From Simplicispira hankyongi (GTDB lineage Bacteria; Pseudomonadota; Gammaproteobacteria; Burkholderiales; Burkholderiaceae_C): 64,000 nt of DNA. Location: positions 1 through 64,000 of the forward strand of contig NZ_QXJC01000003.1 in assembly GCF_003570885.1 (NCBI RefSeq). The letters run 5' to 3'. A program made the translations under genes and the position numbers. The notes under the pieces are model-generated. The model did no database searches. It was not told the DNA's origin and saw nothing but the letters and a program-made list of their open reading frames with translations. The stretch's first letter is position 1; each line of letters opens with the position of its first letter. Positions 1-7,526 of this stretch are shown one piece after another.

Positions 1-112
1 CTGCGTTCCACCATGCCATATTCGGCAGGCCAACGCCACGTGTTTCTTCGGCACGATTTGCGGCACGGGCGGGCCGATTACTTCGCTAACCCCACCAAGG
101 CAAACCCCATGA
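1..112 (+). other. 3' tail of an unidentified upstream ORF, possibly arsR
   Basis: Frame 2 is open from the left edge to a TGA at 110-112, which overlaps the ATG at 109 as ATGA. That overlap is typical of translationally coupled operon genes. The 36-residue tail contains three scattered Cys residues and no recognisable domain. In ars operons the gene before arsI or arsC is often the ArsR repressor, whose C-terminus is variable and sometimes Cys-rich. Calling it arsR is therefore only an inference from position; too little of the gene is present to decide. Confidence 0.25.
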
Positions 113-327
113 AACGATTCCATGTCCATGTGCATGTTGACACGCTCGCCAAATGGATGCTTGACGATCCTTCCAAAGGCGACGCGCCCGATGACCAGAA
201 GTTTGAAGCCTTCCGCAAGACCGTTCACCTGATCAAGTGCCGGTTTGACCTTTTGATCAAGCTGCCGTCTGGCAAGCTGGACAAGGCTTTGCTTCAAACA
301 ACCGCCCGCGAACTCGCAAAGGAATGA
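109..327 (+). pseudogene. ArsI/ArsC deletion chimera (arsenic operon remnant)
   Basis: A 72-codon ORF that joins pieces of two arsenic genes. Residues 1-10 (MKRFHVHVHV) match the N-terminus typical of ArsI/CadI glyoxalase-fold C-As lyases. Residues 14-21 (AKWMLDDP) resemble a slightly later ArsI segment, so about 25 residues are missing between them. From about residue 22 the sequence looks like the C-terminal helix of the low-molecular-weight-phosphatase-type arsenate reductase ArsC (FEAFRKT...LPSGKLDKALLQ). The catalytic Cys loop of ArsC and the metal ligands of ArsI are absent, so no activity is expected. The reading frame stays open, as after in-frame deletions at short homologies. A start upstream at 13 is possible, but the ArsI-like start at 109 is the natural one. 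Confidence 0.6.
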
Positions 328-328
328 C

Positions 329-1411
329 ATGAGCGTCCAATGTGCGGCAACAGCAAAACGGGCGACCGGCGCCCCCATGAGCGTGTTCGAGCGGTATCTA
401 ACCGTATGGGTGTTCCTATGCATCATCGCTGGCATCGCGCTGGGACAACTCCTGCCCAGCGTGTTTCAAGCGGTTGGCCGCATGGAGATCGCGAAGGTCA
501 ACCTGCCGGTGGGCCTGCTGATCTGGGTGATGATCATCCCGATGCTGGTCAAGGTGGACTTCTCCGCTCTGGGCGAAGTGCGCAAGCACGTCAAGGGCAT
601 TGGCGTAACGCTGTTTGTGAACTGGCTGGTCAAGCCGTTCTCGATGGCGTTTCTCGGCTGGCTATTTATTCGCCACTGGTTCGCTCCACTTTTGCCACCT
701 GACCAGCTCGACAGCTACATTGCCGGACTGATTTTGCTGGCTGCCGCGCCGTGCACAGCCATGGTTTTCGTGTGGAGCCGACTCACTGGCGGTGATCCCC
801 TGTTCACGCTCTCGCAAGTCGCGCTCAACGACAGCATCATGGTGATCGCCTTCGCGCCGCTGGTGGCGTTTCTGTTGGGCCTGTCCGCCATCACGGTGCC
901 ATGGGACACCCTGTTGACCTCGGTCGCCCTCTACATCGTGATTCCGGTGATCCTGGCGCAGTTGCTGCGCAAATTTCTGCTGTCCAAGGGGCAATCGGCA
1001 TTCGACGCCACAATGGCCAAAATCGGACCGTGGTCGATCACGGCCCTGCTCGCCACGCTGGTGCTGCTGTTCGCCTTCCAGGGCGAGGCGATCCTAAAGC
1101 AGCCTCTCGTGATTGGCCTTCTGGCGGTGCCGATCCTGATTCAGGTGTTTTTCAATTCCGCGCTGGCCTATTGGCTCAATCGCGTGGCAGGAGAAAAGCA
1201 CAACATTGCATGCCCATCCGCATTGATCGGTGCCTCCAATTTTTTCGAATTGGCGGTGGCCGCTGCGATCAGTCTTTTCGGCTTCAACTCCGGGGCGGCG
1301 CTGGCGACCGTGGTGGGCGTGTTGATCGAAGTGCCCGCTATGTTGCTGGTGGTGAGCATCGCCAACAACAGCAAAGGGTGGTATGAGCGTTCAGAGGTCC
1401 AATCGGCATGA
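329..1411 (+). CDS. arsB: ACR3-family arsenite efflux permease
   Basis: Inner-membrane arsenite/H+ antiporter of the ACR3 (bile acid/Na+ symporter) superfamily. It exports As(III) and so confers arsenic resistance. The 360-residue protein shows about ten hydrophobic segments. The conserved Cys lies in LAAAPCTAMVFVWS (about residue 150) and the conserved Glu in GASNFFELAVA (about residue 300), the family's functional residues. The ATG at 329 follows AAAGGA with good spacing; an internal ATG at 377 (MSVFERYL) matches the usual family start and is an alternative. It directly follows the ars chimera and overlaps a truncated ArsC start as ATGA. Some homologues are called arsB or acr3. The pump appears intact although the reductase genes around it are ruined. 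Confidence 0.93.
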   Translation: MSVQCAATAKRATGAPMSVFERYLTVWVFLCIIAGIALGQLLPSVFQAVGRMEIAKVNLPVGLLIWVMIIPMLVKVDFSALGEVRKHVKGIGVTLFVNWLVKPFSMAFLGWLFIRHWFAPLLPPDQLDSYIAGLILLAAAPCTAMVFVWSRLTGGDPLFTLSQVALNDSIMVIAFAPLVAFLLGLSAITVPWDTLLTSVALYIVIPVILAQLLRKFLLSKGQSAFDATMAKIGPWSITALLATLVLLFAFQGEAILKQPLVIGLLAVPILIQVFFNSALAYWLNRVAGEKHNIACPSALIGASNFFELAVAAAISLFGFNSGAALATVVGVLIEVPAMLLVVSIANNSKGWYERSEVQSA

Positions 1412-1461
1412 TCGAAATCGGCATCTATCACAACCCCAAGTGCGGCACACCAACGCTTTAA
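1408..1461 (+). pseudogene. arsC: Truncated glutaredoxin-type arsenate reductase
   Basis: The ATG at 1408 overlaps the stop of the arsenite pump (ATGA). It opens a 17-codon frame reading MIEIGIYHNPKCGTPTL before TAA at 1459-1461. IYHNPKCGT is the signature start of the glutaredoxin-coupled ArsC family, including the catalytic Cys; intact members are about 115-140 residues. The rest of the gene is missing, and the sequence runs straight into a hairpin and the 3' end of the convergent gene. It is a deletion stub, too short to act, but it shows the original order arsI/arsC-acr3-arsC. Confidence 0.75.
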
Positions 1462-1465
1462 AGAC

Positions 1466-1488
1466 GAAGTAGCGCTCTTTGCTACTTC
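1466..1488. terminator. Hairpin between convergent genes
   Basis: Perfect 8-bp inverted repeat GAAGTAGC (1466-1473) and GCTACTTC (1481-1488) with a 7-nt loop. It sits between the arsC stub and the convergent minus-strand gene and overlaps that gene's stop codon. Read on the minus strand it is followed by GTCTTT, a weak T-rich tail. It is a plausible terminator, but the stem is short. Confidence 0.4.
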
Positions 1489-2048
1489 ATATCGCCGTGG
1501 TTGGCGTGACCTTCCATGGCATCCTTGCCGTGGTCGGCAAGCTGTGCGTCAAACCATGTGTGCAGGGCTGCCACCAAAGAGGCATCCGCCGTCCTGTAAG
1601 TCAACTGGCCGCCGCCCTTGATGTCTTGGTAGTCGATCGCGATTTGGCCCACCTTTGCCTCTTTGAGTTCGGCGAGACCGGGCATGTCCTGGCCGTGAAT
1701 GTGCGATGGCCCTGAAAAATCCCCCTTCAAAAACTGCTCGCGAATCTCTTGCAGATGGCCACGCGCCAAGTGGACTTGCGCCGCATCGGTGGCTCTCTTG
1801 GCCACCACCTGTTGCACACCGCCCTCGGCGGTCTTGCTGAAGACGTGCGTGGTCGCCGCAAGGCTGAATGGCATCACATCCTTGCCGCGCTCGGCGACAG
1901 CGGCCTGGCGCTGAGTTTGTTCCATCATCGTAATATGGGCGGCATCGTCCATGTTTGAATGGTCCATGGCCGTGGAACCCCTCATTTGGGCTTGTGCTCC
2001 CGATGCGAGAGTGGCCAGGGCACATGAGGTGATGAGGGTTTTGAACAT
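1482..2048 (-). CDS. Periplasmic His/Met-rich protein, metal-resistance associated
   Basis: A 188-residue secreted protein. Start chosen at 2048 (MFKTLITSCALATLASGAQA), which gives a clean Sec signal peptide with an AQA cleavage site and is preceded by GAGA. An upstream ATG at 2114 would add an implausible leader. The mature N-terminus is Met/His rich (MRGST, MDHSNMDDAAH) and the C-terminus ends HANHGDMK, a pattern seen in periplasmic metal-binding proteins. Homologues are often mislabelled aspartate carbamoyltransferase; no carbamoyltransferase motif is present. It lies next to the ars remnant and divergent from a Crp/Fnr regulator, suggesting a metal- or redox-regulated resistance protein. 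The biochemical role is unknown. Confidence 0.7.
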   Translation of the reverse strand: MFKTLITSCALATLASGAQAQMRGSTAMDHSNMDDAAHITMMEQTQRQAAVAERGKDVMPFSLAATTHVFSKTAEGGVQQVVAKRATDAAQVHLARGHLQEIREQFLKGDFSGPSHIHGQDMPGLAELKEAKVGQIAIDYQDIKGGGQLTYRTADASLVAALHTWFDAQLADHGKDAMEGHANHGDMK

Positions 2049-2079
2049 GGTGTTTCTCTGATAGCGACGCTGCCCCATC

Positions 2080-2103
2080 CTATGGTTCCATAGCCCTATA
2101 GGG
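2080..2103. promoter_or_regulatory. Two adjacent palindromes in divergent promoter region
   Basis: CTATGG-TT-CCATAG (2080-2093) is followed immediately by the perfect palindrome CCCTATAGGG (2094-2103), in the 71-bp gap between the divergent periplasmic-protein and Crp/Fnr genes. On the minus strand TAGGAT (2082-2077) could be a -10 element for the periplasmic-protein gene. The proteins that bind here cannot be told from sequence. Confidence 0.45.
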
Positions 2104-2105
2104 TT

Positions 2106-2119
2106 ATGATCCAAATCAT
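2106..2119. promoter_or_regulatory. FNR/ANR-like palindromic operator
   Basis: ATGAT-CCAA-ATCAT is a perfect inverted repeat with 4-nt spacing, the layout of Crp/Fnr sites (FNR consensus TTGAT-N4-ATCAA). It abuts the start codon of the adjacent crp/fnr-like gene. Its centre is about 42 bp upstream of a start point inferred from the minus-strand -10-like TAGGAT. That fits class II activation of the periplasmic protein and autorepression of the regulator. The site is seen; the regulator pairing is inferred. Confidence 0.5.
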
Positions 2120-2749
2120 ATGCAATCCGCCATCGAAAAGCTGGACTGGCCTTCCCTCATTGAGGCCCAACCCGCCGCAGGCTTGATCCCGATCGGCCTG
2201 CGCCAACAAGCCAAACGCCTTGATGCACAGGCACACGAGCCACTCTTTCGCATTGGTGATCCCGTCCGTTGCGTCTATTTGGTGGTCTCAGGGGAGGCAC
2301 GTTTGATTCGATTGGCCCGCAACGGCAGCGAGGTGATATTGCAGCGCTCGCGGGGCGGCTTCCTTGCCGAGGCGAGTCTTGAAGCCCGCTCTTACCACTG
2401 CGATGCAATCACGACCAAGCCCACGACCATCCTGATGCTTCCCGTCGCCGCGTTTCGCGCCGCCTTGGAAGAGGACCCCATATTTCGCAGCGCTTGGCAA
2501 TCGCAGTTGACCAAAGAGATCCGAAAACTTCGGGCGCAATGCGAGCGCCTGAGCCTCAACAGCGCGGCCGACCGCATCAGCCATTACATTGAATCCGAAG
2601 GCGCCGACGGTATTTTGACTCTCAACCAATCCCGCAAGTCGTGGGCAGCCGAGCTTGGGCTGTCTCACGAAGCGCTTTACAGAACGCTGAGACGAATGCA
2701 AAGCGAGGGGGTGCTTGATGTTGACGGAGTCCGACTTGCAACAAAGTAA
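2120..2749 (+). CDS. Crp/Fnr-family transcriptional regulator
   Basis: A 209-residue regulator. An N-terminal cyclic-nucleotide-binding-type beta barrel (about 35-130; FRIGDPVRCVYLVVSGEARLIRL) is followed by a dimer helix and a C-terminal winged helix (about 150-205; KSWAAELGLSHEALYRTLRRMQSEG). The barrel does not show the N-terminal Cys cluster of Fe-S Fnr proteins, so the signal is unknown. It is divergent from the periplasmic metal-associated gene, and the ATGAT-N4-ATCAT palindrome lies directly upstream of its ATG, which implies autoregulation. The ATG at 2120 gives almost no leader room between operator and codon, so the transcript may be leaderless. Confidence 0.85.
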   Translation: MQSAIEKLDWPSLIEAQPAAGLIPIGLRQQAKRLDAQAHEPLFRIGDPVRCVYLVVSGEARLIRLARNGSEVILQRSRGGFLAEASLEARSYHCDAITTKPTTILMLPVAAFRAALEEDPIFRSAWQSQLTKEIRKLRAQCERLSLNSAADRISHYIESEGADGILTLNQSRKSWAAELGLSHEALYRTLRRMQSEGVLDVDGVRLATK

Positions 2750-2864
2750 TGGGCAGGTGCACATTCACGCCAACCCCACGCGAATGGTGGCGATGGTAGG
2801 CCTATGCCGCACGAATGGCTCCATTAAAATATCGTAACTTATTGATTTAAAACGGACTTTCAAA

Positions 2865-5495
2865 TTGACATCGCAAGAAAAGGAGCCCATCCCTCATACC
2901 CCAATGATGCAGCAGTACCTCGCCCTCAAGGCCGGGTATCACGACACGCTGCTGCTCTACCGCATGGGCGATTTCTACGAGGTCTTTTTTGCCGATGCCG
3001 AAAAGGCCGCCCGCCTGCTCGACATCACGCTCACCCAGCGCGGCCAGTCGGCCGGCCAGCCCGTGGTGATGGCGGGCGTGCCCTTTCACGCGCTTGAGAA
3101 CTACCTGGCACGCCTCATCCGCATGGGCGAATCGGTGGCCATTGCCGAGCAGGTGGGCGACGTGGCCACCGCCAAGGGCCCGGTGGAGCGCAAGGTGGTG
3201 CGCGTGGTGACCCCCGGCACGCTGACCGACACCGAGCTGCTGTCCGACAAGCAGGAGTCCACCCTGCTTGCCGTGCACGCCGGCAAGCGCGCACGCTGCG
3301 GCCTGGCGTGGCTGAGCGTGACGCAGGGCTGCGTGCTGCTGGCCGAGTGCGCACTGGACGAACTGCCCGCCTGGCTAGCCCGCATTGCGCCCAGCGAGCT
3401 GATCTACAGCGCCGGCGCCACCGAGCGCTTTGAGCACCACCTCAAAACCCTGCGCCAGCAAGGCGTTTTTGGCTGCCCGCTGGCGCCGCGCCCGGACTGG
3501 CAGTTCGACGCCGCGCTGGGCGAGCGCACCCTGCTCGCGCACCTGCAAGTGGCGACGCTGCAGGCCTTTGGCGCGCACGAGCTGCACGAGGCCCACGCCG
3601 CTGCCGCCGCGCTGCTGCACTACGCCGAGCACACGCAGGGCCGACCACTGACGCACATCCACAGCCTGCGCGTGCAGCGGGGCAGCGAGCTGATCGACCT
3701 GCCCGCCAGCACCCGGCGCAACCTCGAACTCGTCAAGACGCTGCGCGGCGACGACGCGCCCACGCTGTTTTCCTTGCTCGACACCTGCATGACCGGCATG
3801 GGCAGCCGCCTGCTGCGCCGCTGGCTGCTGGAGCCCGAGCGCGACCGCGCCCCGGCCCGCGCACGCCTCTCGGCAACTACTGCGCTGCGCAACGACGGCA
3901 GTTGGACGCGCCTGCGCGCCGCGCTCAAGGGCGTGTGCGATGTGGAGCGCATCACCGCCCGCGTGGCCCTCGGCCAGGTGCGCCCGCGCGAATTGCTGGC
4001 GCTGGGCCAGACACTACAAAAAACAGAGCTGCTAGCGCAAGCAGGGTATGCGCCAGAGCCCTATTTGACCCATATTTTTTCTGCGCTGACACCGCCCAGT
4101 GACTGCACCGCCCTGCTGGCGCGCGCCATCGCCCCCGAGCCCGCCGCGCTGGTGCGCGACGGCGGTGTCATCGCCACCGGCTACGACGCCGAGCTGGACG
4201 AGCTGCGCGCCATCCAGACCAACTGCGACACCTTCCTGCTCGACCTGGAAACGCGCGAGCGCGAACGCAGCGGCATCGCCAACCTGCGCGTGCAGTTCAA
4301 CAAGGTGCACGGCTTCTATATCGAAGTCACCAGCAGCCAACTCGGCAAAGTTCCCGAGGATTACCGCCGCCGCCAGACTTTAAAGAACGCCGAGCGCTTC
4401 ATCACCCCCGAACTCAAGGCATTTGAAGACAAGGCACTGTCGGCCTCCGAGCGGGCGCTGGCGCGCGAGAAATGGCTCTACGACCAGGTGCTGGTGCAGC
4501 TCCAGCCCCACGTGCCGGCGCTCACCCGCCTGGCCGAGGCGCTGGCCACGCTGGACGTGCTGTGCTGCCTGGCCGAGCGCTCGCTCACGCTGAACTGGTG
4601 CGCGCCGCAGTTTGTGGGCGAGCCCTGCATCGAGATCGAAGCCGGCCGCCACCCGGTGGTGGAAGCGCGCCTGGCGGAAACGTCGAGCGGCGCCTTCATC
4701 GCCAACAGCACACGCCTCAACGCCAACACGCGCATGCAGGTCATCACCGGCCCGAACATGGGCGGCAAATCGACCTACATGCGCCAGGTGGCGCTGATCG
4801 TGCTGCTCGCCAGCATCGGCAGCCATGTGCCGGCCGCCAGTTGCCGGCTCGGCCCGATCGACGCCATCCACACCCGCATTGGCGCGGCGGATGACTTGGC
4901 CAACGCGCAATCGACCTTCATGCTGGAGATGCTGGAGGCCGCGCAAATCCTGCACGCCGCCACGCCGCACAGTCTGGTGCTGATGGACGAAATCGGCCGC
5001 GGCACCAGCACCTTCGACGGCCTGGCGCTGGCCGGCAGCATCGCCACCCAACTGCACGACAAGACCCGCGCCTTCACGCTGTTTGCCACGCACTACTTCG
5101 AGCTGACCGAGCTGCCCGCCAAAGCGCGCCACGCGGTCAACATGCATGTCAGCGCGGCCGAATCGGGCAGCGACATCGTCTTCCTGCACGAAATCGCCCC
5201 CGGCCCGGCCAGCCGCAGCTACGGCATTCAGGTGGCGAAACTTGCCGGCATGCCCACCGCCGTGCTCAACCATGCGCGCCACGCGCTCGAAGCCCTGGAG
5301 GCGCGGGCCGGCGAAGGCAAGCTGCAAGTGGACCTGTTCGCCCCACCGCCGGCGCCCGAAATGCTGGCCCCCAGCCGCGTGGAAGCCGCCTTGGCCGCCA
5401 TCGACCCCGACAAGCTCAGCCCACGCGAGGCGCTCGACGCGCTGTACCAGCTCAAGGCAGCGATGCCTAGGGCGATGCTGAATAAGTCACCATGA
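2865..5495 (+). CDS. mutS: DNA mismatch repair protein MutS
   Basis: An 876-residue MutS that recognises mismatches and starts methyl-directed repair with MutL. The N-terminal mismatch-binding domain contains [10 protein letters not shown] (Phe-X-Glu contact). The C-terminal ATPase has Walker [10 protein letters not shown] at about 629-637 and Walker [17 protein letters not shown] at about 703-718. The start is a TTG at 2865 ([19 protein letters not shown]), matching the usual spacing before HTPMMQQYL; the ATG at 2904 would clip it. Two oddities are seen. Residues about 383-409 are encoded by a copy of the dispersed AGCTGCTAGCGC repeat. The last 10 residues (PRAMLNKSP plus flank) come from the terminal repeat of a palindromic element. 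The ATPase core is intact, so function is expected. Confidence 0.97.
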   Translation: MTSQEKEPIPHTPMMQQYLALKAGYHDTLLLYRMGDFYEVFFADAEKAARLLDITLTQRGQSAGQPVVMAGVPFHALENYLARLIRMGESVAIAEQVGDVATAKGPVERKVVRVVTPGTLTDTELLSDKQESTLLAVHAGKRARCGLAWLSVTQGCVLLAECALDELPAWLARIAPSELIYSAGATERFEHHLKTLRQQGVFGCPLAPRPDWQFDAALGERTLLAHLQVATLQAFGAHELHEAHAAAAALLHYAEHTQGRPLTHIHSLRVQRGSELIDLPASTRRNLELVKTLRGDDAPTLFSLLDTCMTGMGSRLLRRWLLEPERDRAPARARLSATTALRNDGSWTRLRAALKGVCDVERITARVALGQVRPRELLALGQTLQKTELLAQAGYAPEPYLTHIFSALTPPSDCTALLARAIAPEPAALVRDGGVIATGYDAELDELRAIQTNCDTFLLDLETRERERSGIANLRVQFNKVHGFYIEVTSSQLGKVPEDYRRRQTLKNAERFITPELKAFEDKALSASERALAREKWLYDQVLVQLQPHVPALTRLAEALATLDVLCCLAERSLTLNWCAPQFVGEPCIEIEAGRHPVVEARLAETSSGAFIANSTRLNANTRMQVITGPNMGGKSTYMRQVALIVLLASIGSHVPAASCRLGPIDAIHTRIGAADDLANAQSTFMLEMLEAAQILHAATPHSLVLMDEIGRGTSTFDGLALAGSIATQLHDKTRAFTLFATHYFELTELPAKARHAVNMHVSAAESGSDIVFLHEIAPGPASRSYGIQVAKLAGMPTAVLNHARHALEALEARAGEGKLQVDLFAPPPAPEMLAPSRVEAALAAIDPDKLSPREALDALYQLKAAMPRAMLNKSP
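4011..4090 (+). repeat. Dispersed short repeat, copy 1 (inside mutS)
   Basis: The stretch around CAGAGCTGCTAGCGCAAGC ... GCGCCAGAGCCCTATTT matches the dispersed family seen at 39576, 45730 and elsewhere (consensus AGCTGC-AGCGCTT ... AAGCGC-AGAGCC-ATATTTT). Its AT-rich flanks contrast with surrounding mutS DNA. It is in frame and adds no stop codon. Confidence 0.7.
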
Positions 5496-5635
5496 TGATG
5501 CGCGCCGTGCATCGGGATGGGATGCAAGGCGCAAACCGCAGCCATAGCCGCAGCTATGGCGAGGATTTGCAACGCCGCAGACCGCCCGAGGTGCGGATGC
5601 GCGGCGCGTGAGGGACTTGTTCAGCATTGCCCTAG
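5467..5635. mobile_element. MITE-like palindromic element, copy A
   Basis: A 169-bp element bounded by 22-bp terminal inverted repeats (5467-5488 and 5614-5635) that match at 20 of 22 positions. The left repeat encodes the mutS C-terminus and supplies its stop region. The interior has smaller palindromes (GCCATAGC-CGCA-GCTATGGC) and the 19-bp core GGGATGGGATGCAAGGCGC at 5514-5532, shared with copy B (16772-16790, reversed). No transposase ORF is present, so it would have to be mobilised in trans, if at all. Confidence 0.7.
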
Positions 5636-5653
5636 AGCTTGACCCGTGAAATT

Positions 5654-5674
5654 TCATGCCGCATGATGGCATGA
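5654..5674. promoter_or_regulatory. Palindromic operator upstream of toxin-antitoxin genes
   Basis: TCATGCC-N7-GGCATGA is a perfect 7-bp inverted repeat ending 20 bp before the antitoxin ATG. Type II antitoxins normally bind such sites to autorepress their operon, so this is a likely operator. Binding is inferred. Confidence 0.5.
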
Positions 5675-5694
5675 CACGCACCAGGAGCCATGCC

Positions 5695-5994
5695 ATGTTG
5701 AAAGAAGTGGGCGCCAGCGGCCAGATCTCGCTGGGCAAGAGGTACGCCGGACAGTTGTTCCAAGTCGAGACCCTGGCGGACGGCAGCATCGTGATGCACC
5801 CCGTCAAAGTGGTGCCGGCCACCCCCTCGGTGCAGGAAGAGCCGGCTCGCTATGGCACGCAGCCTGCAACCACCGCGCCAACCGCGCAATGGGCAGAGCA
5901 GCATGCCGAGCAAATTGCGCAATACAACGCGTGGGCGACTGAGCGCGAACCCTACTCGCAGCGCGTGCGCCGCTGGCGCAGCGAAGGCGTTTAA
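5695..5994 (+). CDS. Antitoxin with AbrB-like N-terminus and CcdA-like C-terminus
   Basis: A 99-residue protein. Start at ATG 5695 with AGGAG at 5683-5687; the longer frame from 5656 overlaps the operator. Residues about 1-40 (MLKEVGASGQISLGKRYAGQ ... DGSIVMHP) resemble AbrB/MazE/SpoVT swapped-hairpin DNA-binding domains. A linker of about 30 residues rich in Pro/Thr/Ala follows. The C-terminus (WAEQHAEQIAQYNAW ... VRRWRS) matches the toxin-neutralising tail of CcdA antitoxins (typically AIxAYNxWVEEHG ... YRxF). It is 3 bp from a CcdB-like toxin. Together these suggest an antitoxin whose DNA-binding domain has been exchanged while the CcdB-binding tail is kept. Domain calls are by eye. Confidence 0.75.
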   Translation: MLKEVGASGQISLGKRYAGQLFQVETLADGSIVMHPVKVVPATPSVQEEPARYGTQPATTAPTAQWAEQHAEQIAQYNAWATEREPYSQRVRRWRSEGV

Positions 5995-5997
5995 GCC

Positions 5998-6312
5998 GTG
6001 GCGCGATTCGACATCTACCCCAACCCCATAGAGCCAGACCGGGCCGACTTCCCCTTTGTGCTGGAAATCCAGAGCGACCTGCTCTACCAGTTTGCCGAGC
6101 GCGTCTGCGTCCCCCTCGCACGGCCCGGCGCCTTTCCCGGCATGACCGAGCGCTTCAACCCGGCCATCGCGGTGGGCGGCCAAACGGTGCGCCTGCACCC
6201 ACTGGGTATTGCCGTTTTCTTGCAGTCTGAGTTGCGCCAAAGCTGCAACAGCGCCATAGCGCAAATGCTGGAAATAGAAACCGCACTCGACATGCTGCTG
6301 CGCGGCTATTGA
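5998..6312 (+). CDS. CcdB-family toxin
   Basis: A 104-residue CcdB-like protein. Family members poison DNA gyrase GyrA, stalling the cleavage complex. It begins with a GTG at 5998 (MARFDIYPNP), the conserved CcdB N-terminus, and ends DMLLRGY, close to the usual ALDxLFGGY. ERVCVPLARP and FNPAIAVGGQTVRLHP correspond to the conserved core strands. The terminal Gly-Tyr region, equivalent to the toxicity-determining Trp-Gly-Ile of F-plasmid CcdB, differs, as it does in many chromosomal homologues. It is coupled to the antitoxin (3-bp gap). It lies just before a destroyed DNA methyltransferase gene, an arrangement of a defence island remnant. Confidence 0.8.
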   Translation: MARFDIYPNPIEPDRADFPFVLEIQSDLLYQFAERVCVPLARPGAFPGMTERFNPAIAVGGQTVRLHPLGIAVFLQSELRQSCNSAIAQMLEIETALDMLLRGY

Positions 6313-6330
6313 GTCAAAACTTGCCCTGCC

Positions 6331-7041
6331 ATGACCCCCCAAGACTTCATCGCCAAATGGGGCACGCCCGGCGGCGTTCCCGGCCCTGCCTACGCGCGCA
6401 ACGAAGAGCAAGCGCTCTTTGTGGAAGCGAATTGCCCCAAAGGTTCTGGATCACATGTCTTTCGGGCTCGGTAAGAGCATGCCTAGATTGCTTCGAAGCT
6501 CTCACGGCTGCAGTTGTAAAAGAACTGCCTGACGTAGAGACTCCCCACAAGGCTGGCAGTGCATCAGATGTATCCCTCCTGTGACTGCATGGCGCGTTCT
6601 CAGACGCCCCGACCAGCCTTCACAGCTAAATATTTAGAGCCAAATAGGCCTCTAGCGCATATGGGGCAAGCGCAACCAGCTATCGAAACAATAGTATTGC
6701 GGCAGCACGCCACCGCCATCGCCCAGGCCGCGCAGCGCCTGAACGCCCTGCGCGAAGCCTGGCTGAACCCGCCCGAATGGACAGCGCGCGTGCCCGAAGT
6801 GGTGCCGCTGGGCCTGGCCGCATCGCCCTACCCCGACCGCACCGTGGCCAAAGCGGGGTTCGAGAAAGAGCGGGCCAAGCGCACGCTCACCCAGCTCTAC
6901 AACCAGCGCCCCGCCTGGCTCGCCGCCGCCGTGGCAGCGGCCTATGGCTGGCGCGACTACACGGGCGACATGCCTGACGACGAAATCCTGCGCCGCCTGC
7001 TGGCGCTGAACCTGGCGCGCAGCGCCGCTGGGGGCGCCTGA
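6331..7041 (+). pseudogene. Decayed DNA methyltransferase (type IIL/MmeI-like) with internal deletion
   Basis: Two ends of one gene remain. The start MTPQDFIAKWG ... ARNEEQALF at 6331-6430 resembles the N-terminus of large MmeI-like single-chain restriction-methylation proteins; the frame stops at 6472. The segment 6700-7041 (QRLNALREAWLNPPEW ... KRTLTQLYNQRPAWL ... AVAAAYGWRDYTG ... DEILRRLLALN) is the characteristic C-terminal tail of the same family. About 700-900 residues with the SAM-binding and NPPY motifs are gone. The roughly 230 bp between is unrecognised sequence plus one dispersed repeat (6640-6695). No methylation activity is possible from this locus. Confidence 0.7.
6640..6695 (+). 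repeat. Dispersed short repeat, copy 2
   Basis: GCCTCTAGCGC ... GGGGCAAGCGCAACCAGCTAT lies within the scar of the decayed methyltransferase gene. It has the same layout as the copies at 28206 and 33820: GCCTCTAGCGC, a short variable loop, GCGC, then AGCTAT. Confidence 0.75.
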
Positions 7042-7058
7042 TTGAGAAACGGAATGCC

Positions 7059-7322
7059 ATGCCGCCACACCCGGACACACCCAACAACAGCGGCAACGGC
7101 GAAGACCGGCCCGTGGACGTGCACGCCCCCGAAGTGCCCGCCAGCGTGCGCCAGGCGGTGCTCGCCATCGTGCAGCCCGGCGACCAGCTCTGGCGCTGCC
7201 CGCGCCGCTCGGCGCCGCGCGGCGCGCTGGGCATTCTGGGGCTGGGGCCGCGCAGCGTGGTGATCGAATGGTGGCTGCTCGATGCCCAGGGCGCGCTGAT
7301 CGAAGCGTTCTGGGAACAGTGA
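7059..7322 (+). CDS. Small conserved hypothetical protein downstream of methyltransferase remnant
   Basis: An 87-residue soluble protein. The ATG at 7059 lies 18 bp after the methyltransferase tail, with GAGAAACGGA upstream. The C-terminal half (VQPGDQLWRCPRRS ... VVIEWWLLDAQGALIEAFWEQ) resembles small proteins with a GDELW motif that often accompany MmeI-like methyltransferases. The function is unknown. It probably belonged to the same operon and survives intact after the large gene was deleted. Confidence 0.5.
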   Translation: MPPHPDTPNNSGNGEDRPVDVHAPEVPASVRQAVLAIVQPGDQLWRCPRRSAPRGALGILGLGPRSVVIEWWLLDAQGALIEAFWEQ

Positions 7323-7526
7323 CCGGCGTGGCACCCACGGCGCCTGCGAAACGCCACTGTCGGTCTTGGCCGACAGCCTTGCCCCGGCGCAAGGTCTAGC
7401 ATCGTGGCTGCGCCCGGACCGCGAAACGCTCGGGTGTTGCCCGTGTGCCTGCCCACCTTCCCGTGCCGACGACAGCCGCGAACGCGCAGAAAACCACCAG
7501 TCGACGCGGAAGAACAGGACGATGGC

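Noticed and set aside
1482-2048. Aspartate carbamoyltransferase, a label common for such homologues
   Set aside because: The protein is exported, 188 residues, and has none of the carbamoyl-phosphate-binding motifs.
6198-6290. Another dispersed-repeat copy within the ccdB-like gene
   Set aside because: GAGTTGCGCCAAAGCTGC has only partial similarity and the encoded residues fit the CcdB family without it.
7357-7376. Hairpin CTGTCGG-N6-CCGACAG before gnd as a terminator or riboswitch
   Set aside because: A single 7-bp stem without a T-run or any conserved riboswitch element; too weak to call.
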